From JBBTCX01 sp964494205 (GTDB taxonomy: Bacteria > Planctomycetota > Phycisphaerae > UBA1845), in NCBI GenBank assembly GCA_964494205.1, contig CAZBRD010000012.1:62001-126000 (forward strand): a stretch of DNA of 64,000 nt, in the 5' to 3' direction. Below the pieces are notes generated by a model that made no database searches, was not told the DNA's origin, and was given only the letters and a program-made list of their open reading frames with translations. The position numbers were made by a program, and so were the translations under genes. Numbering within the stretch: the stretch's first letter is position 1; each line of letters begins with the position of its first letter. Positions 16,329 to 25,480 of this stretch are shown here, one piece after another.

Positions 16329-17527
16329 TTCGCGGCGATCATCGCTTTCATTTGAAAAGTGCGGTCACCGAGAATCAATCCGGCAATTGTTCGCGGTTCG
16401 CCCACCTGAATATCGTCCGGCACGTCCTGGCCGGCGGTGATGTACGAAAGTTTCGCGTTGGCTTTCTGAAGGCAATTCAAGATGACGCCAAAACCGATGG
16501 CTTCGTCGAGCTTGGTGAAAATGATGCGATCGATGCCGACTTCTCGGAAGCGAGTGACCGCGTCGGTGAGGACGCCATCGCCGCATGTGCTCGACAAGAC
16601 AAGGTGAACCTCATTCGGCTTCACGACGCTGAAGAAGGTCTTGAGTTCCTTAATTTTGATGGAGTCGCGCTGACTGCGGCCTGCGGTGTCGATGAGGACG
16701 ACGTCACGATCGCGCATGCGCTGAATGGCTTCTTTCAATTGAGCGGGTGCGACGACGACTTCCAAGGGCACATCCATGATCTGAGCATAGGTCTTGAGTT
16801 GCTCGACGGCGGCGATGCGGTAAGTATCAATCGTAATGAGGCCGACCTTTCGGCGCTCCTGCAACGCGAGGTTGGCCGCAAGCTTTGCGATGGTTGTTGT
16901 CTTGCCGACGCCGGTTGGACCTACGAGAGCAATGATGGTCGGACCGCCAACGGTGGCGAGCCGGATCGGACCAGCGGTTGGCAACATCGATTCGAGTGCT
17001 TTGCCCAGTTGGGCTTTCACTACGGAAGTGTTGGCGAGTTGTGCAGAGCTGAGCGTCGAACGCATATCGCCGACGATTTTCTGAGCTAGTTCCTCAGCAA
17101 CAGCGTTCTCGACCAAGCCGAGATAAACATCAAAGAGCTCCTGCGGAACGTTGCCGTTTTGGGTGCGCTTCGATTGCTTGATCAGGTCCATGACAAGCGA
17201 TTTGAGGGAACCGACTTCAGCAAGAACGGCTGCGTCGGTCGATTTCGACGAGGACATTTCGATAGATGGAATCGCCATGCGCGCACGCGAATCATCCAGG
17301 CCCATGCGAGACATTCGCTCCGCCGACGCGCGCGGACGATGAGTCGGTGTACCGTCGGGTGGACGTTGGGCAGCGGTGATCTCGACCCACGGCTTCGCAC
17401 CGATGCCGAGGACGCCGCCTTTGTTCAACGTTCGTGTGCTCAGAATGACCGCGTCGCGGCCGAAGTCGCGCTTGACGAGTTCGAGCGCCTCGGCCATGGT
17501 CTTTCCACGAAAGCTCTTAGGATTCAT
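16325..17527 (-). CDS. flhF: Flagellar SRP-like GTPase FlhF
   Basis: A 400-residue protein with the FlhF layout: N-terminal basic B domain (MNPKSFRGKTMAEALELVKR, SFRG motif), a linker, an N domain and an SRP-type G domain with GPTGVGKTTTIAKLAA (G1), DTYRIAAVEQLKTYA (I-box), LIDTAGRSQRD (G3) and TKLDEAIGFG (G4). It recruits early flagellar components to the pole. It overlaps flhA by 11 nt upstream and flhG by 4 nt downstream, indicating tight coupling. Confidence 0.95.
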   Translation of the reverse strand: MNPKSFRGKTMAEALELVKRDFGRDAVILSTRTLNKGGVLGIGAKPWVEITAAQRPPDGTPTHRPRASAERMSRMGLDDSRARMAIPSIEMSSSKSTDAAVLAEVGSLKSLVMDLIKQSKRTQNGNVPQELFDVYLGLVENAVAEELAQKIVGDMRSTLSSAQLANTSVVKAQLGKALESMLPTAGPIRLATVGGPTIIALVGPTGVGKTTTIAKLAANLALQERRKVGLITIDTYRIAAVEQLKTYAQIMDVPLEVVVAPAQLKEAIQRMRDRDVVLIDTAGRSQRDSIKIKELKTFFSVVKPNEVHLVLSSTCGDGVLTDAVTRFREVGIDRIIFTKLDEAIGFGVILNCLQKANAKLSYITAGQDVPDDIQVGEPRTIAGLILGDRTFQMKAMIAAK

Positions 17528-19595
17528 CAGTCAGCACCACCATTCCATGAGATTCGACTTCCACTCCGCGGACGACTTCGTTGTAGGAGAGCACGGCCAC
17601 CGAGGGCAGAGAGACTTCAATCATCCGCCGCACCCACGCGCGAATGGGCGGCGGGCAAAGGAGAATCGGCGATTTGCCGCGCAGGGCTGTACCCGCGCGA
17701 TCAACTTGCTTGCGGATGGCGTTCACGATTTTCGTTTGCACGGGCGGCGGCAAGGTCATTGTCGTGCCGCGCTCGGAGCGATCGAGCCCCTTGTTGATCA
17801 ATTCCTCCAGCGCCGGGTCGAGCGTCACACAGTGAATTCGGCCATCGTCGCCGCGATGCTGCAGACAGAGTGTCCGCGCGATCGCGTGTCGGGCGTATTC
17901 GGTGAGGATTTCGGTGTCCTTGGTGCGGGCGGCCACGTCGCCAACGGCTTCCAATATCGCCTCCAGATCGCGAATCGGCACGCGCTCGCGGAGCAGGGCT
18001 TGCAGCACGCGCTGAAGCTCACCGGGTTTGACGATTTCGGGAATGACTTCCTCGATCAACTTCGGCGAGCGCTCCTTCAGGTTGTCGAGAAGTCGGCTGA
18101 CTTCCTGTCGGCTCAGCAGTTCGTCAGCGTGGCGCTTGATGATTTCGGTGATGAAGGTGCCGATGACGCTCGACGGCTCGACAACGGTGTAGTTGCGATG
18201 TTCGGCTTCATGGCGCTGCTCTGGGAAAATCCAAAGTGCGGGCAGGCCGAATGCGGGTTCGGTGGTTTCGGTGCCGTTGACCGGAATCGTCACCATTCCG
18301 GTGTTGATGGCGAGCAGGTGGCCGGGGAGTGCTTCGCCCTTGCCGATCTCCATGCCCTTGAGCTTGATGCGGAATTGGTTCGGCTGAAGCTGCACGTCGT
18401 CGCGAATGCGGATGGGCGGCACGATGACGCCTAGTTCCTGGGCCATCTGCTTGCGCATGTTGGTGATGCGGTCGAGAAGGTCGCCGCCCTGTTTGCGATC
18501 GACGAGAGTGATGAGGCCGAAGCCGACGTCGAGCTCGAGAGCGTCGACGGTCAGGTGCTTTTCGATTTTCTCCGGCGCGGCGGGCTTGACTTTGGCGGCG
18601 GCGGACTGCACAGCGACCTCTTTCTGCTTGCGGTTGAGCAGCAGGCCGGTCGCGACACATGTGATAGCCAATCCCATGATGGGAATCTTGGGGAGCGGAG
18701 TCAGGCCGAGGATCAGTAAGAAGACCGCTGTCATGGCGAGGGCGAGCGGTTGGCTGGCCAGTTGGCCGAGCAATTCGTCGCCGAGGTTTTTCTTGGCAGC
18801 GGAGCGCGTGACGATGGTGGCTGCAGCGAGGGAGACGATGAACGCCGGGATCTGCGAGACGAGTCCGTCGCCGATGGTGAGGATGGTGAAGCGGCGGATG
18901 GTATCCATGATAGGAAGATTCAGTTCGACCAACCCGACATACATGCCGCCGAGCGCGTTGATCACTGTGATGATGATGCCGGCAATGGCGTCACCACGGA
19001 CGAACTTGCTGGCACCGTCCATGGCTCCGTAGAAGTCTGCCTCGCGGGTGATGTCGGAGCGGCGACGTTTGGCTTCCTCAGTGTTGATGATGCCGGCATT
19101 GAGATCGGCGTCGATGGCCATCTGTTTGCCGGGCATGCCGTCGAGGGTGAATCGTGCAGCCACTTCGGCGATACGCGTCGCACCTTTGGTAATGACGACG
19201 AATTGGATTACCACAATAATCGCAAAGAGCACGACGCCTACGACGAGCGAGCCGCCGGCGACGAACGAGCCAAATGTGGTAACGACATGGCCCGCGTCAC
19301 CGTGGGTGAGGATGAGGCGCGTCGTGGCGATATTCAGAACGAGTCTGAATAACGTGAGACCAAGCAAGAGCGAAGGAAATGAGGAGAAATCGAGCGGCCC
19401 GCTCATGTACATGACGGTGAGCAGAACCACACCGGAGAGGGCCACGTTGGCCATCAAGAGGAAGTCCATCACGGCCGTTGGAAGTGGAATCAGGATAACG
19501 AGCACGGTAGCCAGTACGAACATGGGCAACGCCATGCCAAAGTTCTGGCTGATGATTGCGGGGACTCGTAGTTTTCCAAGGGCAAATGTGGCCAT
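17517..19595 (-). CDS. flhA: Flagellar export gate protein FlhA
   Basis: A 692-residue protein with about eight transmembrane helices in the first 310 residues and a large cytosolic domain. The FHIPEP family loop is clear: DGMPGKQMAIDADLNAGIIN, RREADFYGAMDGASKFV-type sequence and GDAIAGIIITVINALGG. The C-terminal domain (SVIGTFITEIIKRHADELLS, LPSVAVLSYNEVV) docks chaperone-substrate complexes. It forms the nonameric export gate ring with FlhB. The intergenic space to flhB (170 nt) holds a dispersed palindromic repeat. Confidence 0.96.
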   Translation of the reverse strand: MATFALGKLRVPAIISQNFGMALPMFVLATVLVILIPLPTAVMDFLLMANVALSGVVLLTVMYMSGPLDFSSFPSLLLGLTLFRLVLNIATTRLILTHGDAGHVVTTFGSFVAGGSLVVGVVLFAIIVVIQFVVITKGATRIAEVAARFTLDGMPGKQMAIDADLNAGIINTEEAKRRRSDITREADFYGAMDGASKFVRGDAIAGIIITVINALGGMYVGLVELNLPIMDTIRRFTILTIGDGLVSQIPAFIVSLAAATIVTRSAAKKNLGDELLGQLASQPLALAMTAVFLLILGLTPLPKIPIMGLAITCVATGLLLNRKQKEVAVQSAAAKVKPAAPEKIEKHLTVDALELDVGFGLITLVDRKQGGDLLDRITNMRKQMAQELGVIVPPIRIRDDVQLQPNQFRIKLKGMEIGKGEALPGHLLAINTGMVTIPVNGTETTEPAFGLPALWIFPEQRHEAEHRNYTVVEPSSVIGTFITEIIKRHADELLSRQEVSRLLDNLKERSPKLIEEVIPEIVKPGELQRVLQALLRERVPIRDLEAILEAVGDVAARTKDTEILTEYARHAIARTLCLQHRGDDGRIHCVTLDPALEELINKGLDRSERGTTMTLPPPVQTKIVNAIRKQVDRAGTALRGKSPILLCPPPIRAWVRRMIEVSLPSVAVLSYNEVVRGVEVESHGMVVLTDES

Positions 19596-19656
19596 TAGTT
19601 ATTCATTCGATGAATTAGTTTGGATACCGCAACAAGACTGTGCGACGACCGCCAAA

Positions 19657-19694
19657 GAGACCCTCACCCTCCCCTCTCCCTAAGAGGGAGAGGG
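19657..19694. repeat. Dispersed palindromic repeat, CCCTCACCC type (flhB-flhA gap)
   Basis: GAGACCCTCACCCTCCCCTC followed by TCCCTAAGAGGGAGAGGG, with a CCCTCTCCCT/AGGGAGAGGG hairpin. Near-identical copies occur at 54410-54447 and 55543-55580, and a longer variant is inside the glycosyltransferase gene at 56212. Confidence 0.8.
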
Positions 19695-19765
19695 ATGTAT
19701 TGTTACATGCTCTAACTATGCTTTTCTTAATTCCTCATTCGTTGATTGTCGATCTCCCATATTTC

Positions 19766-20863
19766 TTAATTAGTACTCAACGGCATCCGCGCACGGCGAC
19801 GGTCCATCGGGGATTTGCCGGTTAGCTCATAGACGTACGCCAGGATTTCCGCGATCGCCTGATAGAAACGCTCGGGGATGTATCTACCTACATCGACTGA
19901 GTCGTATAACGCACGGGCGAGCGGTTTACGCTCGACGATCGGAATGCCAAACTCTGTTGCGATTTCGCGGATTCGCAGCGCCAACTCATCAACACCCTTC
20001 GCGACGACTTTCGGCGCGGGCATGTGGGCAACATCGTAGGCGATCGCAATGGCGTAGTGCGTCGGGTTGGTGACGATGACGTCGGCTTTGGGGACTTCCT
20101 TGCGCAGGCGCTGGCTGGCTAATTGCATCTGTAATTGGCGTTGTCGACGCTTCACGAGCGGGTCGCCTTCCATGCTGCGCAGTTCGTCCTTCACTTCTTC
20201 TTTGGTCATGCGCAGATCGCGCTCGAAACGGTATCGCTGCCACCAATAGTCGAATAATGCGAGAATGAGGAGTGCGATCGCGCAGCGTAGGCCGAGCTTG
20301 TAGACAAGTTTCGCGCACAGCGGAACCAATTGGTAAAAGTCGAGCGTCAATGCATACATGATTGCGGGCAAGTCGCGTTTGATGGTTATGTATGCAACGA
20401 GTGAAACGATGATCACTTTGAATGAATTGGTCGTAACGGCCACGAGCGAACGAGGGGAGAGCAGACGCTTGAAGCCTTCCAGTGGATTGAGACGGCTAAA
20501 GTTGGGCGTCAGCGGCTGCGTCGTGAACAGCCAGCCCGTTTGCATATACAGCGCGATCAGAGTGACAACGATCAGAACGCCGAGGAACGGCGCGATGCTT
20601 TTTGCACCGCTGATGGCTGCATTGGCGGCGACGACAAGCACGTTATCCGCAGTGGTTGGCGTGTCGGCGTGAAGCGTGCCTTCCATGACCGCCAGTAGAC
20701 TTTTCCATAATTGCGGACCAACTATCGCCAGAGTGACGAAGCCAGTCAACAGCAGCAATGCAGCCACTAAGTCCTGACTGCGCGCGACCTGCCCCTTCGA
20801 GCGTGCCTCCATGCGACGACGCGGGGTTGCGGGTTCTGTTTTTTCTCCGCCCTCTGCCGGCAT
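19766..20863 (-). CDS. flhB: Flagellar export switch protein FlhB
   Basis: A 365-residue protein: cytosolic start (GEKTEPATPRRRMEARSKGQ), four transmembrane helices, and the C-terminal autocleavage domain with VTNPTHYAIAIAYD, the conserved NPTH site where self-cleavage switches export from hook to filament substrates. The tail continues into VERKPLARALYDSVDVGRYIP. The start codon overlaps the fliR stop by one base (TGATG), so translation is coupled. Confidence 0.95.
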   Translation of the reverse strand: MPAEGGEKTEPATPRRRMEARSKGQVARSQDLVAALLLLTGFVTLAIVGPQLWKSLLAVMEGTLHADTPTTADNVLVVAANAAISGAKSIAPFLGVLIVVTLIALYMQTGWLFTTQPLTPNFSRLNPLEGFKRLLSPRSLVAVTTNSFKVIIVSLVAYITIKRDLPAIMYALTLDFYQLVPLCAKLVYKLGLRCAIALLILALFDYWWQRYRFERDLRMTKEEVKDELRSMEGDPLVKRRQRQLQMQLASQRLRKEVPKADVIVTNPTHYAIAIAYDVAHMPAPKVVAKGVDELALRIREIATEFGIPIVERKPLARALYDSVDVGRYIPERFYQAIAEILAYVYELTGKSPMDRRRARMPLSTN

Positions 20864-21663
20864 CAGATCATCAATCCTTTTGGATGCGGGTCAATGCCCA
20901 AACCACTTCTGATTGTCTCAAAACCGGCCCAGACAGCGTCGAGCAGAATGCCCTTGCACGCGCCGAGGCTGAATGCAATGAGCGCCATCGTCATGATTAC
21001 TTTGAAAGTGAAACCGACTGTGAGAATGTGCAATTGGGGCATCGCACGCGAAATAATGCCGAGCATGACTGTGGTGAGGAGCAACGCGATCAAGACTGGA
21101 CCAGCCAATCGAATGCCAAGAATGAATGAGGCTGTGGTCATTTCTACCAGGAGCATTAGGTATGATTCATTGGGTGTGGTCGAGAGCATGGGCATGACCT
21201 GATAACTGTCGAGCACTGCGGCGATTGTTTCGCGATGGCCGCCAGCGATGAGCAGCACGGTCATGAATGTGATGCCGTACATCTGACCGAGAACGGAGCT
21301 CTGATCGTCATACGTGGGGTTGAAGACTTCGCCGAGGGCGAGGCCCGCCTGCTGTGCAATGGCCATGCCCGCGACTTCGGCGGCGCTGATGAGCACGGTC
21401 ACGCACAGGCCGATGGTCATGCCGATGAAAAGCTCGCCAACGCCAGCGGTGATGATTGTCATGAGTGGAAGATCGCGCGGAGCCTGCCCCTTGAGAATCG
21501 GGAAAATCATGGCGGAAAGCGTGAAGACCAATGCAACACGGATGCGAATGGGAATTGCACCACTGCTAAGGATGGGCGCGGTCATGACCACACCGCCCAA
21601 TCGGAATAGAATGAGGGCGAAGGCGGGCAACGCGAGAAGAATTTCCATCAGTGGTGTGGCCAT
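20863..21663 (-). CDS. fliR: Flagellar export apparatus protein FliR
   Basis: A 266-residue protein with about six hydrophobic helices and the FliR signatures GVGELFIGMTIGLCVTVLIS, AEVAGMAIAQQAGLALGEVF and AGPVLIALLLTTVMLGIISR. With FliP and FliQ it builds the helical export core in the basal body membrane. It lies between fliQ and flhB; the stop codon overlaps the flhB start. Confidence 0.94.
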   Translation of the reverse strand: MATPLMEILLALPAFALILFRLGGVVMTAPILSSGAIPIRIRVALVFTLSAMIFPILKGQAPRDLPLMTIITAGVGELFIGMTIGLCVTVLISAAEVAGMAIAQQAGLALGEVFNPTYDDQSSVLGQMYGITFMTVLLIAGGHRETIAAVLDSYQVMPMLSTTPNESYLMLLVEMTTASFILGIRLAGPVLIALLLTTVMLGIISRAMPQLHILTVGFTFKVIMTMALIAFSLGACKGILLDAVWAGFETIRSGLGIDPHPKGLMI

Positions 21664-21715
21664 TGTGTGTTTTCAAATTAACTCGAACAGCTATTACTTT
21701 CCTAACCAATCTTTC

Positions 21716-21976
21716 TCAAAACGGCACCGTGCCCATCATCTCGCGTGTGTATCCGATCATTTGTTCCGCGATCCACGAAATAAAGAATGTGCCCGCGATG
21801 ACCATGGCGACGATTTTGGGCACGAATGTCAGAGTCTGCTCCTGTAATTGCGTAACCGCCTGAAATAGGGAGATCAGCAAGCCTACAACGAGCCCAATAA
21901 TGAGAATCGGCGCGGAGGTTACCAAGCCCATCCAGAAGGCGTATCTGCCCATTTCAATGGCGGAATTGAAATCCAT
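21716..21976 (-). CDS. fliQ: Flagellar export apparatus protein FliQ
   Basis: An 86-residue two-helix protein: residues 15-38 (FWMGLVTSAPILIIGLVVGL) and about 52-75, with the conserved SLFQAVTQLQEQTLTFVPKI loop. The length and the fliP-fliQ-fliR order are canonical. It sits 15 nt after fliP. Confidence 0.95.
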   Translation of the reverse strand: MDFNSAIEMGRYAFWMGLVTSAPILIIGLVVGLLISLFQAVTQLQEQTLTFVPKIVAMVIAGTFFISWIAEQMIGYTREMMGTVPF

Positions 21977-21991
21977 AATAAGCGATTACCT

Positions 21992-22855
21992 TCAGACAAA
22001 ACTCTTCAATAAGGTTTCGACCACCAAATGCCAGCCATCAGCAAGGACAAACAGTAATAGTTTGAACGGCAACGAGATCAGGACCGGTGGCAGCATCATC
22101 ATGCCCATTGATGTCAGGATCGTCGCGATGACCATATCGATGACGAGGAACGGCAAATAAATACGGAAGCCCATGATGAATGCCGTCTTCAATTCGCTGA
22201 GCATGAACGCGGGGATCATCACGGTCAGCGGCACGTCTTTGACTTCGACCGTTTCGCCAGTTGCAATCTGGCGGTTCTCGGCATACTCCAGAAATAGATA
22301 GATGTCGTCGTCGTTGCCGGCTTGCTCGATCTGGCGGTGCATGAACTCCTTGAGGTGCAGCGAAGCGACGTCGAAGGCTTCGGCTTGGCCCATATTGTTG
22401 TTGAAATACGGTTCAGCTGCTTGGGTCTGAATGCGGTGCCACGTGGGAGCCATGATCGGAATCGTTATGAAGAGCGAGAGGGCCAGCAGAACCTGACCGG
22501 GTGGTAATTGGGGGATTCCGATGGCCTGGCGAAGCAATCCTAAGACGATGATGACGCGCGGGAAGCAGGTCACCATCACGAGGATCGAAGGAATCAGCGT
22601 CAGTACAGTAAGCAGTACGAGAATCTGGATGCTGGCGCTGACGCTCTTGGGATCGGTGGCTGTCGGGATTACGCGAGAAAGATCGGGTAGCGCGACGTTG
22701 GAAGCAGTAGCAGTGGCTGCAGATGTTGTCTGGGCCGAAACTTCAGGCGTAAGGAATGCAAACAGCGCGACGGTTGCGAGCGCGATGAAGCTACGCAAGG
22801 GCCAACGCCTTAGCGCGAGTGCGTGAGTTGTCGAGCTTCCATGCTCCGGACGCAT
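21992..22855 (-). CDS. fliP: Flagellar export apparatus protein FliP
   Basis: A 287-residue protein with an N-terminal signal (SFIALATVALFAFLTPEVSA), then the four-helix FliP core: LVLLTVLTLIPSILVMVTCF, RVIIVLGLLRQAIGIPQLPP, the central cytosolic/periplasmic loop, LTVMIPAFMLSELKTAFIMG and VIDMVIATILTSMGMMMLPP. Five copies form the entrance of the export channel. A 153-nt gap with a palindromic repeat separates it from fliO. Confidence 0.95.
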   Translation of the reverse strand: MRPEHGSSTTHALALRRWPLRSFIALATVALFAFLTPEVSAQTTSAATATASNVALPDLSRVIPTATDPKSVSASIQILVLLTVLTLIPSILVMVTCFPRVIIVLGLLRQAIGIPQLPPGQVLLALSLFITIPIMAPTWHRIQTQAAEPYFNNNMGQAEAFDVASLHLKEFMHRQIEQAGNDDDIYLFLEYAENRQIATGETVEVKDVPLTVMIPAFMLSELKTAFIMGFRIYLPFLVIDMVIATILTSMGMMMLPPVLISLPFKLLLFVLADGWHLVVETLLKSFV

Positions 22856-22972
22856 GCGCTACTCCATTGCGCTTCGTTATTCGATCGCAGGTCATGCGAA
22901 CTGCGACGGTTTTCTCGTACCCGCCCAATTCGCCGCAGTTCGACGAACATTGAGTCTTTTTCAATGTCCAAC

Positions 22973-22996
22973 ATGGCCAAGCGATAGCTTGGCCAT
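22973..22996. repeat. Palindromic repeat, GGCCAAGC family (fliO-fliP gap)
   Basis: ATGGCCAAGC (22973-22982) and GCTTGGCCAT (22987-22996) are perfect inverted arms around GATA, followed by GCCAC as in the other family members at 27558, 32881, 34017, 34057 and 47572. Confidence 0.75.
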
Positions 22997-23008
22997 GCCA
23001 CGCACGAT

Positions 23009-23872
23009 TCAGGCACCTAGTGCTCTCACTCGCTCCAACAGTTCCTTCAACGGCGGCTTTGTGCCCTTGTTGTTAGAACGAATGGGACTTGGAACGCTTT
23101 CATGCAGTGCAACGTCCAGTGTCGTGTCCGTTGATTCCGCATACGAGTCGCGTTCCTTGTCGAACCATTTGCCGAATGCGCCAGCCGCAACTGGTCTTCG
23201 TTCACTCGCAGCCTCACTGATCGTCAGCTCTGAAACTTCGGTTGGGTCAGTGATCTCGCTCAGGGTTTCAACGCGATCGGGGGAGACACCTATGAGCACA
23301 ACTCTCCGGCCGCATTGTACGAGGGCTACGTGCTGCTTCGGCGTCAGTGCGGTGCGAGCGAGCACGCGAATGAGTTCAGATCGCTGTGGCGCACGAAGTG
23401 ACGGAACGAGTTTTCGTACGCCGTAATAGGCTGCCCCGATCAGCGCGAGAACTACCGACAGCGAGAAGAGAGTGCTGCGATACCACGGTCGCTGATCATT
23501 CACCTGCTGTGTGACGGTTTGTGGAACATCGCGTGCGCGCCGAACAAGTGTCGAACCCGCATGAGTCGGCGCTGGTTCTTGGGCGATTTCGTTCAATTCG
23601 GGAACTGCTGGCGATGGTTGCGGTTCCTGTATTGGCGGCTGTTCAGTACTAGTAGGTGGAGGAGGAATCAAATTCGCCGCGACTTCGGCTTCGACGGCTA
23701 TCGGTTGGTTAGACGCGATGGAGCCTGGGACGGCGTTCGTGTTCTTTGGGTCAGCCTCATCAGCGCGCACAGGACTAGCAAACGCGAGTGCGAGGAAAGT
23801 CATGCAAAGCGCCTTGTCGTTCAGCGTGCGGCTCATCAACGGAATTAGTTTGCCCAAAGTGCGTTTGATCAT
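23009..23872 (-). CDS. fliO: Flagellar biosynthesis protein FliO-like
   Basis: A 287-residue protein with an N-terminal signal (CMTFLALAFASPVRA), a Pro/Glu-rich periplasmic stretch (about 40-105), one transmembrane helix (STLFSLSVVLALIGAAYYGV) and a small cytosolic domain with VLARTALTPKQHVALVQCGR, RVVLIGVSPDRVETLSEI, the FliO pattern. FliO assists FliP assembly. It is longer than typical FliO because of the N-terminal signal and linker. Its start overlaps fliN by 4 nt. Confidence 0.87.
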   Translation of the reverse strand: MIKRTLGKLIPLMSRTLNDKALCMTFLALAFASPVRADEADPKNTNAVPGSIASNQPIAVEAEVAANLIPPPPTSTEQPPIQEPQPSPAVPELNEIAQEPAPTHAGSTLVRRARDVPQTVTQQVNDQRPWYRSTLFSLSVVLALIGAAYYGVRKLVPSLRAPQRSELIRVLARTALTPKQHVALVQCGRRVVLIGVSPDRVETLSEITDPTEVSELTISEAASERRPVAAGAFGKWFDKERDSYAESTDTTLDVALHESVPSPIRSNNKGTKPPLKELLERVRALGA

Positions 23873-24507
23873 GTGGCCACCCTGTGCGGATCGGGGGTGA
23901 ACACTTCGCTCACGCGGACGCAGAAGCTGTCATTGAGCACGAGCACTTCGCCGCGAGCGAGCAGGCGGTCGTTGACGTAAACGTCGACCGGATCGCCGGC
24001 GAGTTTTTCGAGTTCGACGATGGAGCCTTCGCCGAGTTTGAGAACGTCTTCGACGAGCATGTGTGTGCGACCGAGCTCCACGCGAACGCGAAGGTTGACG
24101 TCGTGCAACATGCTGACGCGATGCGGTTCAACGCCTTGGCCATCACCGGCGAAATCGGGAAGGGCAAATGGTTTGGTTTCAAAACCGGCTGGACGCGAGG
24201 CCGCATCGGCAGCGCTTTCCTCATCTATCGCAGCCTGCATAGCGGCGGCCATGTCGTCGAACGGGCGACCGAGAGAATCGACTCGGTCGTCGGGAGCTGC
24301 AGCGCCCGCTGAATCGGCGGCAGCTCCGCCCAACATCTCGTCTATGTCTGATTGACTGAATTCTCCCGGAGTTGAGCCGGCGGGATCCTGCGTGGCGGCT
24401 TGGCCGCCCGATGCGTCCTTTAAGAGCGCATCGATTTCGGCCTGGTCGAAACCAACCGCGGCACCGCCGCCGGATGAAGGAGTGCCTTGATTTCCTTTAT
24501 CAGCCAT
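23869..24507 (-). CDS. fliN: Flagellar switch protein FliN with two FliM-type N-terminal motifs
   Basis: The C-terminal ~85 residues are a SpoA/FliN domain (LHDVNLRVRVELGRTHMLVE, VLKLGEGSIVELEKLAGDPV, DVYVNDRLLARGEVLVLN) that forms the C-ring base. The first ~110 residues are an acidic, Ala-rich extension carrying two copies of an EIDALL-like element: FDQAEIDALL (20-29) and FSQSDIDEML (50-59). This element is the CheY-binding peptide normally found at the N-terminus of FliM or FliY. No fliM lies beside it, although the usual order is fliL-fliM-fliN. At 212 residues it is longer than standard FliN. Confidence 0.92.
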   Translation of the reverse strand: MADKGNQGTPSSGGGAAVGFDQAEIDALLKDASGGQAATQDPAGSTPGEFSQSDIDEMLGGAAADSAGAAAPDDRVDSLGRPFDDMAAAMQAAIDEESAADAASRPAGFETKPFALPDFAGDGQGVEPHRVSMLHDVNLRVRVELGRTHMLVEDVLKLGEGSIVELEKLAGDPVDVYVNDRLLARGEVLVLNDSFCVRVSEVFTPDPHRVAT

Positions 24508-24712
24508 CGGTCACATCCATGCGACCCGGAAGGCGAAATCGAGCGAAAAGAACGTCACTTCGATCGCACTTCCAGCTACTGATTCTCACAGGCAGTTGAT
24601 GCGCCGCATCGGCGGTTTTCAGCACCTGTGAAATCCGAATGCGCGGTGACCTACTCACCGCGTCTCGTATATATCGGTGATGACCCCTTGAATGCGACAC
24701 CGAATTGATCGA

Positions 24713-25480
24713 TCAGTCGTGCAGCAATTCTGGAATTAGTATATCTCTGATTAACTCGGGGTCGCCCAAGACCTGACTCAGTTCGTATTTGAGCTGGCGC
24801 TTGACGGTCTCTAACCCTGGTTCATCCAACAGCTTAGGCTCCGCATTGCGAATGACGGAACAGACTCGCTCATGCAGACGGCTTTTTCTCTGAGCGATAA
24901 GCGTCTTCAGTTGCTCGGACTTGGCGGCTGTCACTAGGCACGAAACCTTGATCCGAACGATCATCGACCGACCGGAGCGCACATTATGCAGGCGACTGTC
25001 TGCGATTTCGATTTCCGACATGCCGTCCATCGGTGGCGGCGGAGGCATGGCGCCATCTTTGGCAGCCGGCTCTGAACCGTGACCGCCACCGTGATCGCCA
25101 CCTCCACCGTGGTCGTCTTTCGGCTTGGCGCCATGGTCATCTTTTGGTTTGCCGGCGTGATCGTCTTTCGGTTTCTCCGCGGATGCGCCATGTGCATCTT
25201 TGCCGGGGTCCTTGTCTTTGGCGTGTTCATCGGGCTTCGCGCCGTGTTTGTCGGCATGTTTGTCGCTTGCGTGATCATCAGTGAGGGCGCTCTCTTCAGA
25301 TGCGGCGGCTGATTCCGGTTTCGCGGAGAGCATGTTGGTGACGTAGAAGACGCCCGCACCTTCGACCGCCATGAGGCCGCCGATGACCATGAGGAGCTTC
25401 ATCTTCCCCTTCTTCTTTGGTTTTTCGTCAGCCGCCGGTGCGGCTGGGGCTGCGTTTTCCGGTGCCTTCTTGTCTGCCAT
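24713..25480 (-). CDS. fliL: Flagellar basal body-associated protein FliL with His/Asp-rich linker
   Basis: A 255-residue protein: basic cytosolic start (KPKKKGKMK), one transmembrane helix (LLMVIGGLMAVEGAGVFYVT), then a ~95-residue low-complexity periplasmic linker rich in His, Asp, Lys and Gly with near-repeats such as AGKPKDDHGAKPKDDHGG, and finally the FliL domain (SMIVRIKVSCLVTAAKSEQL, LDEPGLETVKRQLKYELSQV). FliL supports stator function under load. The linker makes it much longer than most FliL proteins. A 205-nt gap without fliM follows before fliN. Confidence 0.88.
   Translation of the reverse strand: MADKKAPENAAPAAPAADEKPKKKGKMKLLMVIGGLMAVEGAGVFYVTNMLSAKPESAAASEESALTDDHASDKHADKHGAKPDEHAKDKDPGKDAHGASAEKPKDDHAGKPKDDHGAKPKDDHGGGGDHGGGHGSEPAAKDGAMPPPPPMDGMSEIEIADSRLHNVRSGRSMIVRIKVSCLVTAAKSEQLKTLIAQRKSRLHERVCSVIRNAEPKLLDEPGLETVKRQLKYELSQVLGDPELIRDILIPELLHD

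Noticed and set aside
17376..18434. A 352-codon plus-strand frame opposite flhA
   Set aside because: FlhA on the other strand has all family motifs; the plus frame has none.
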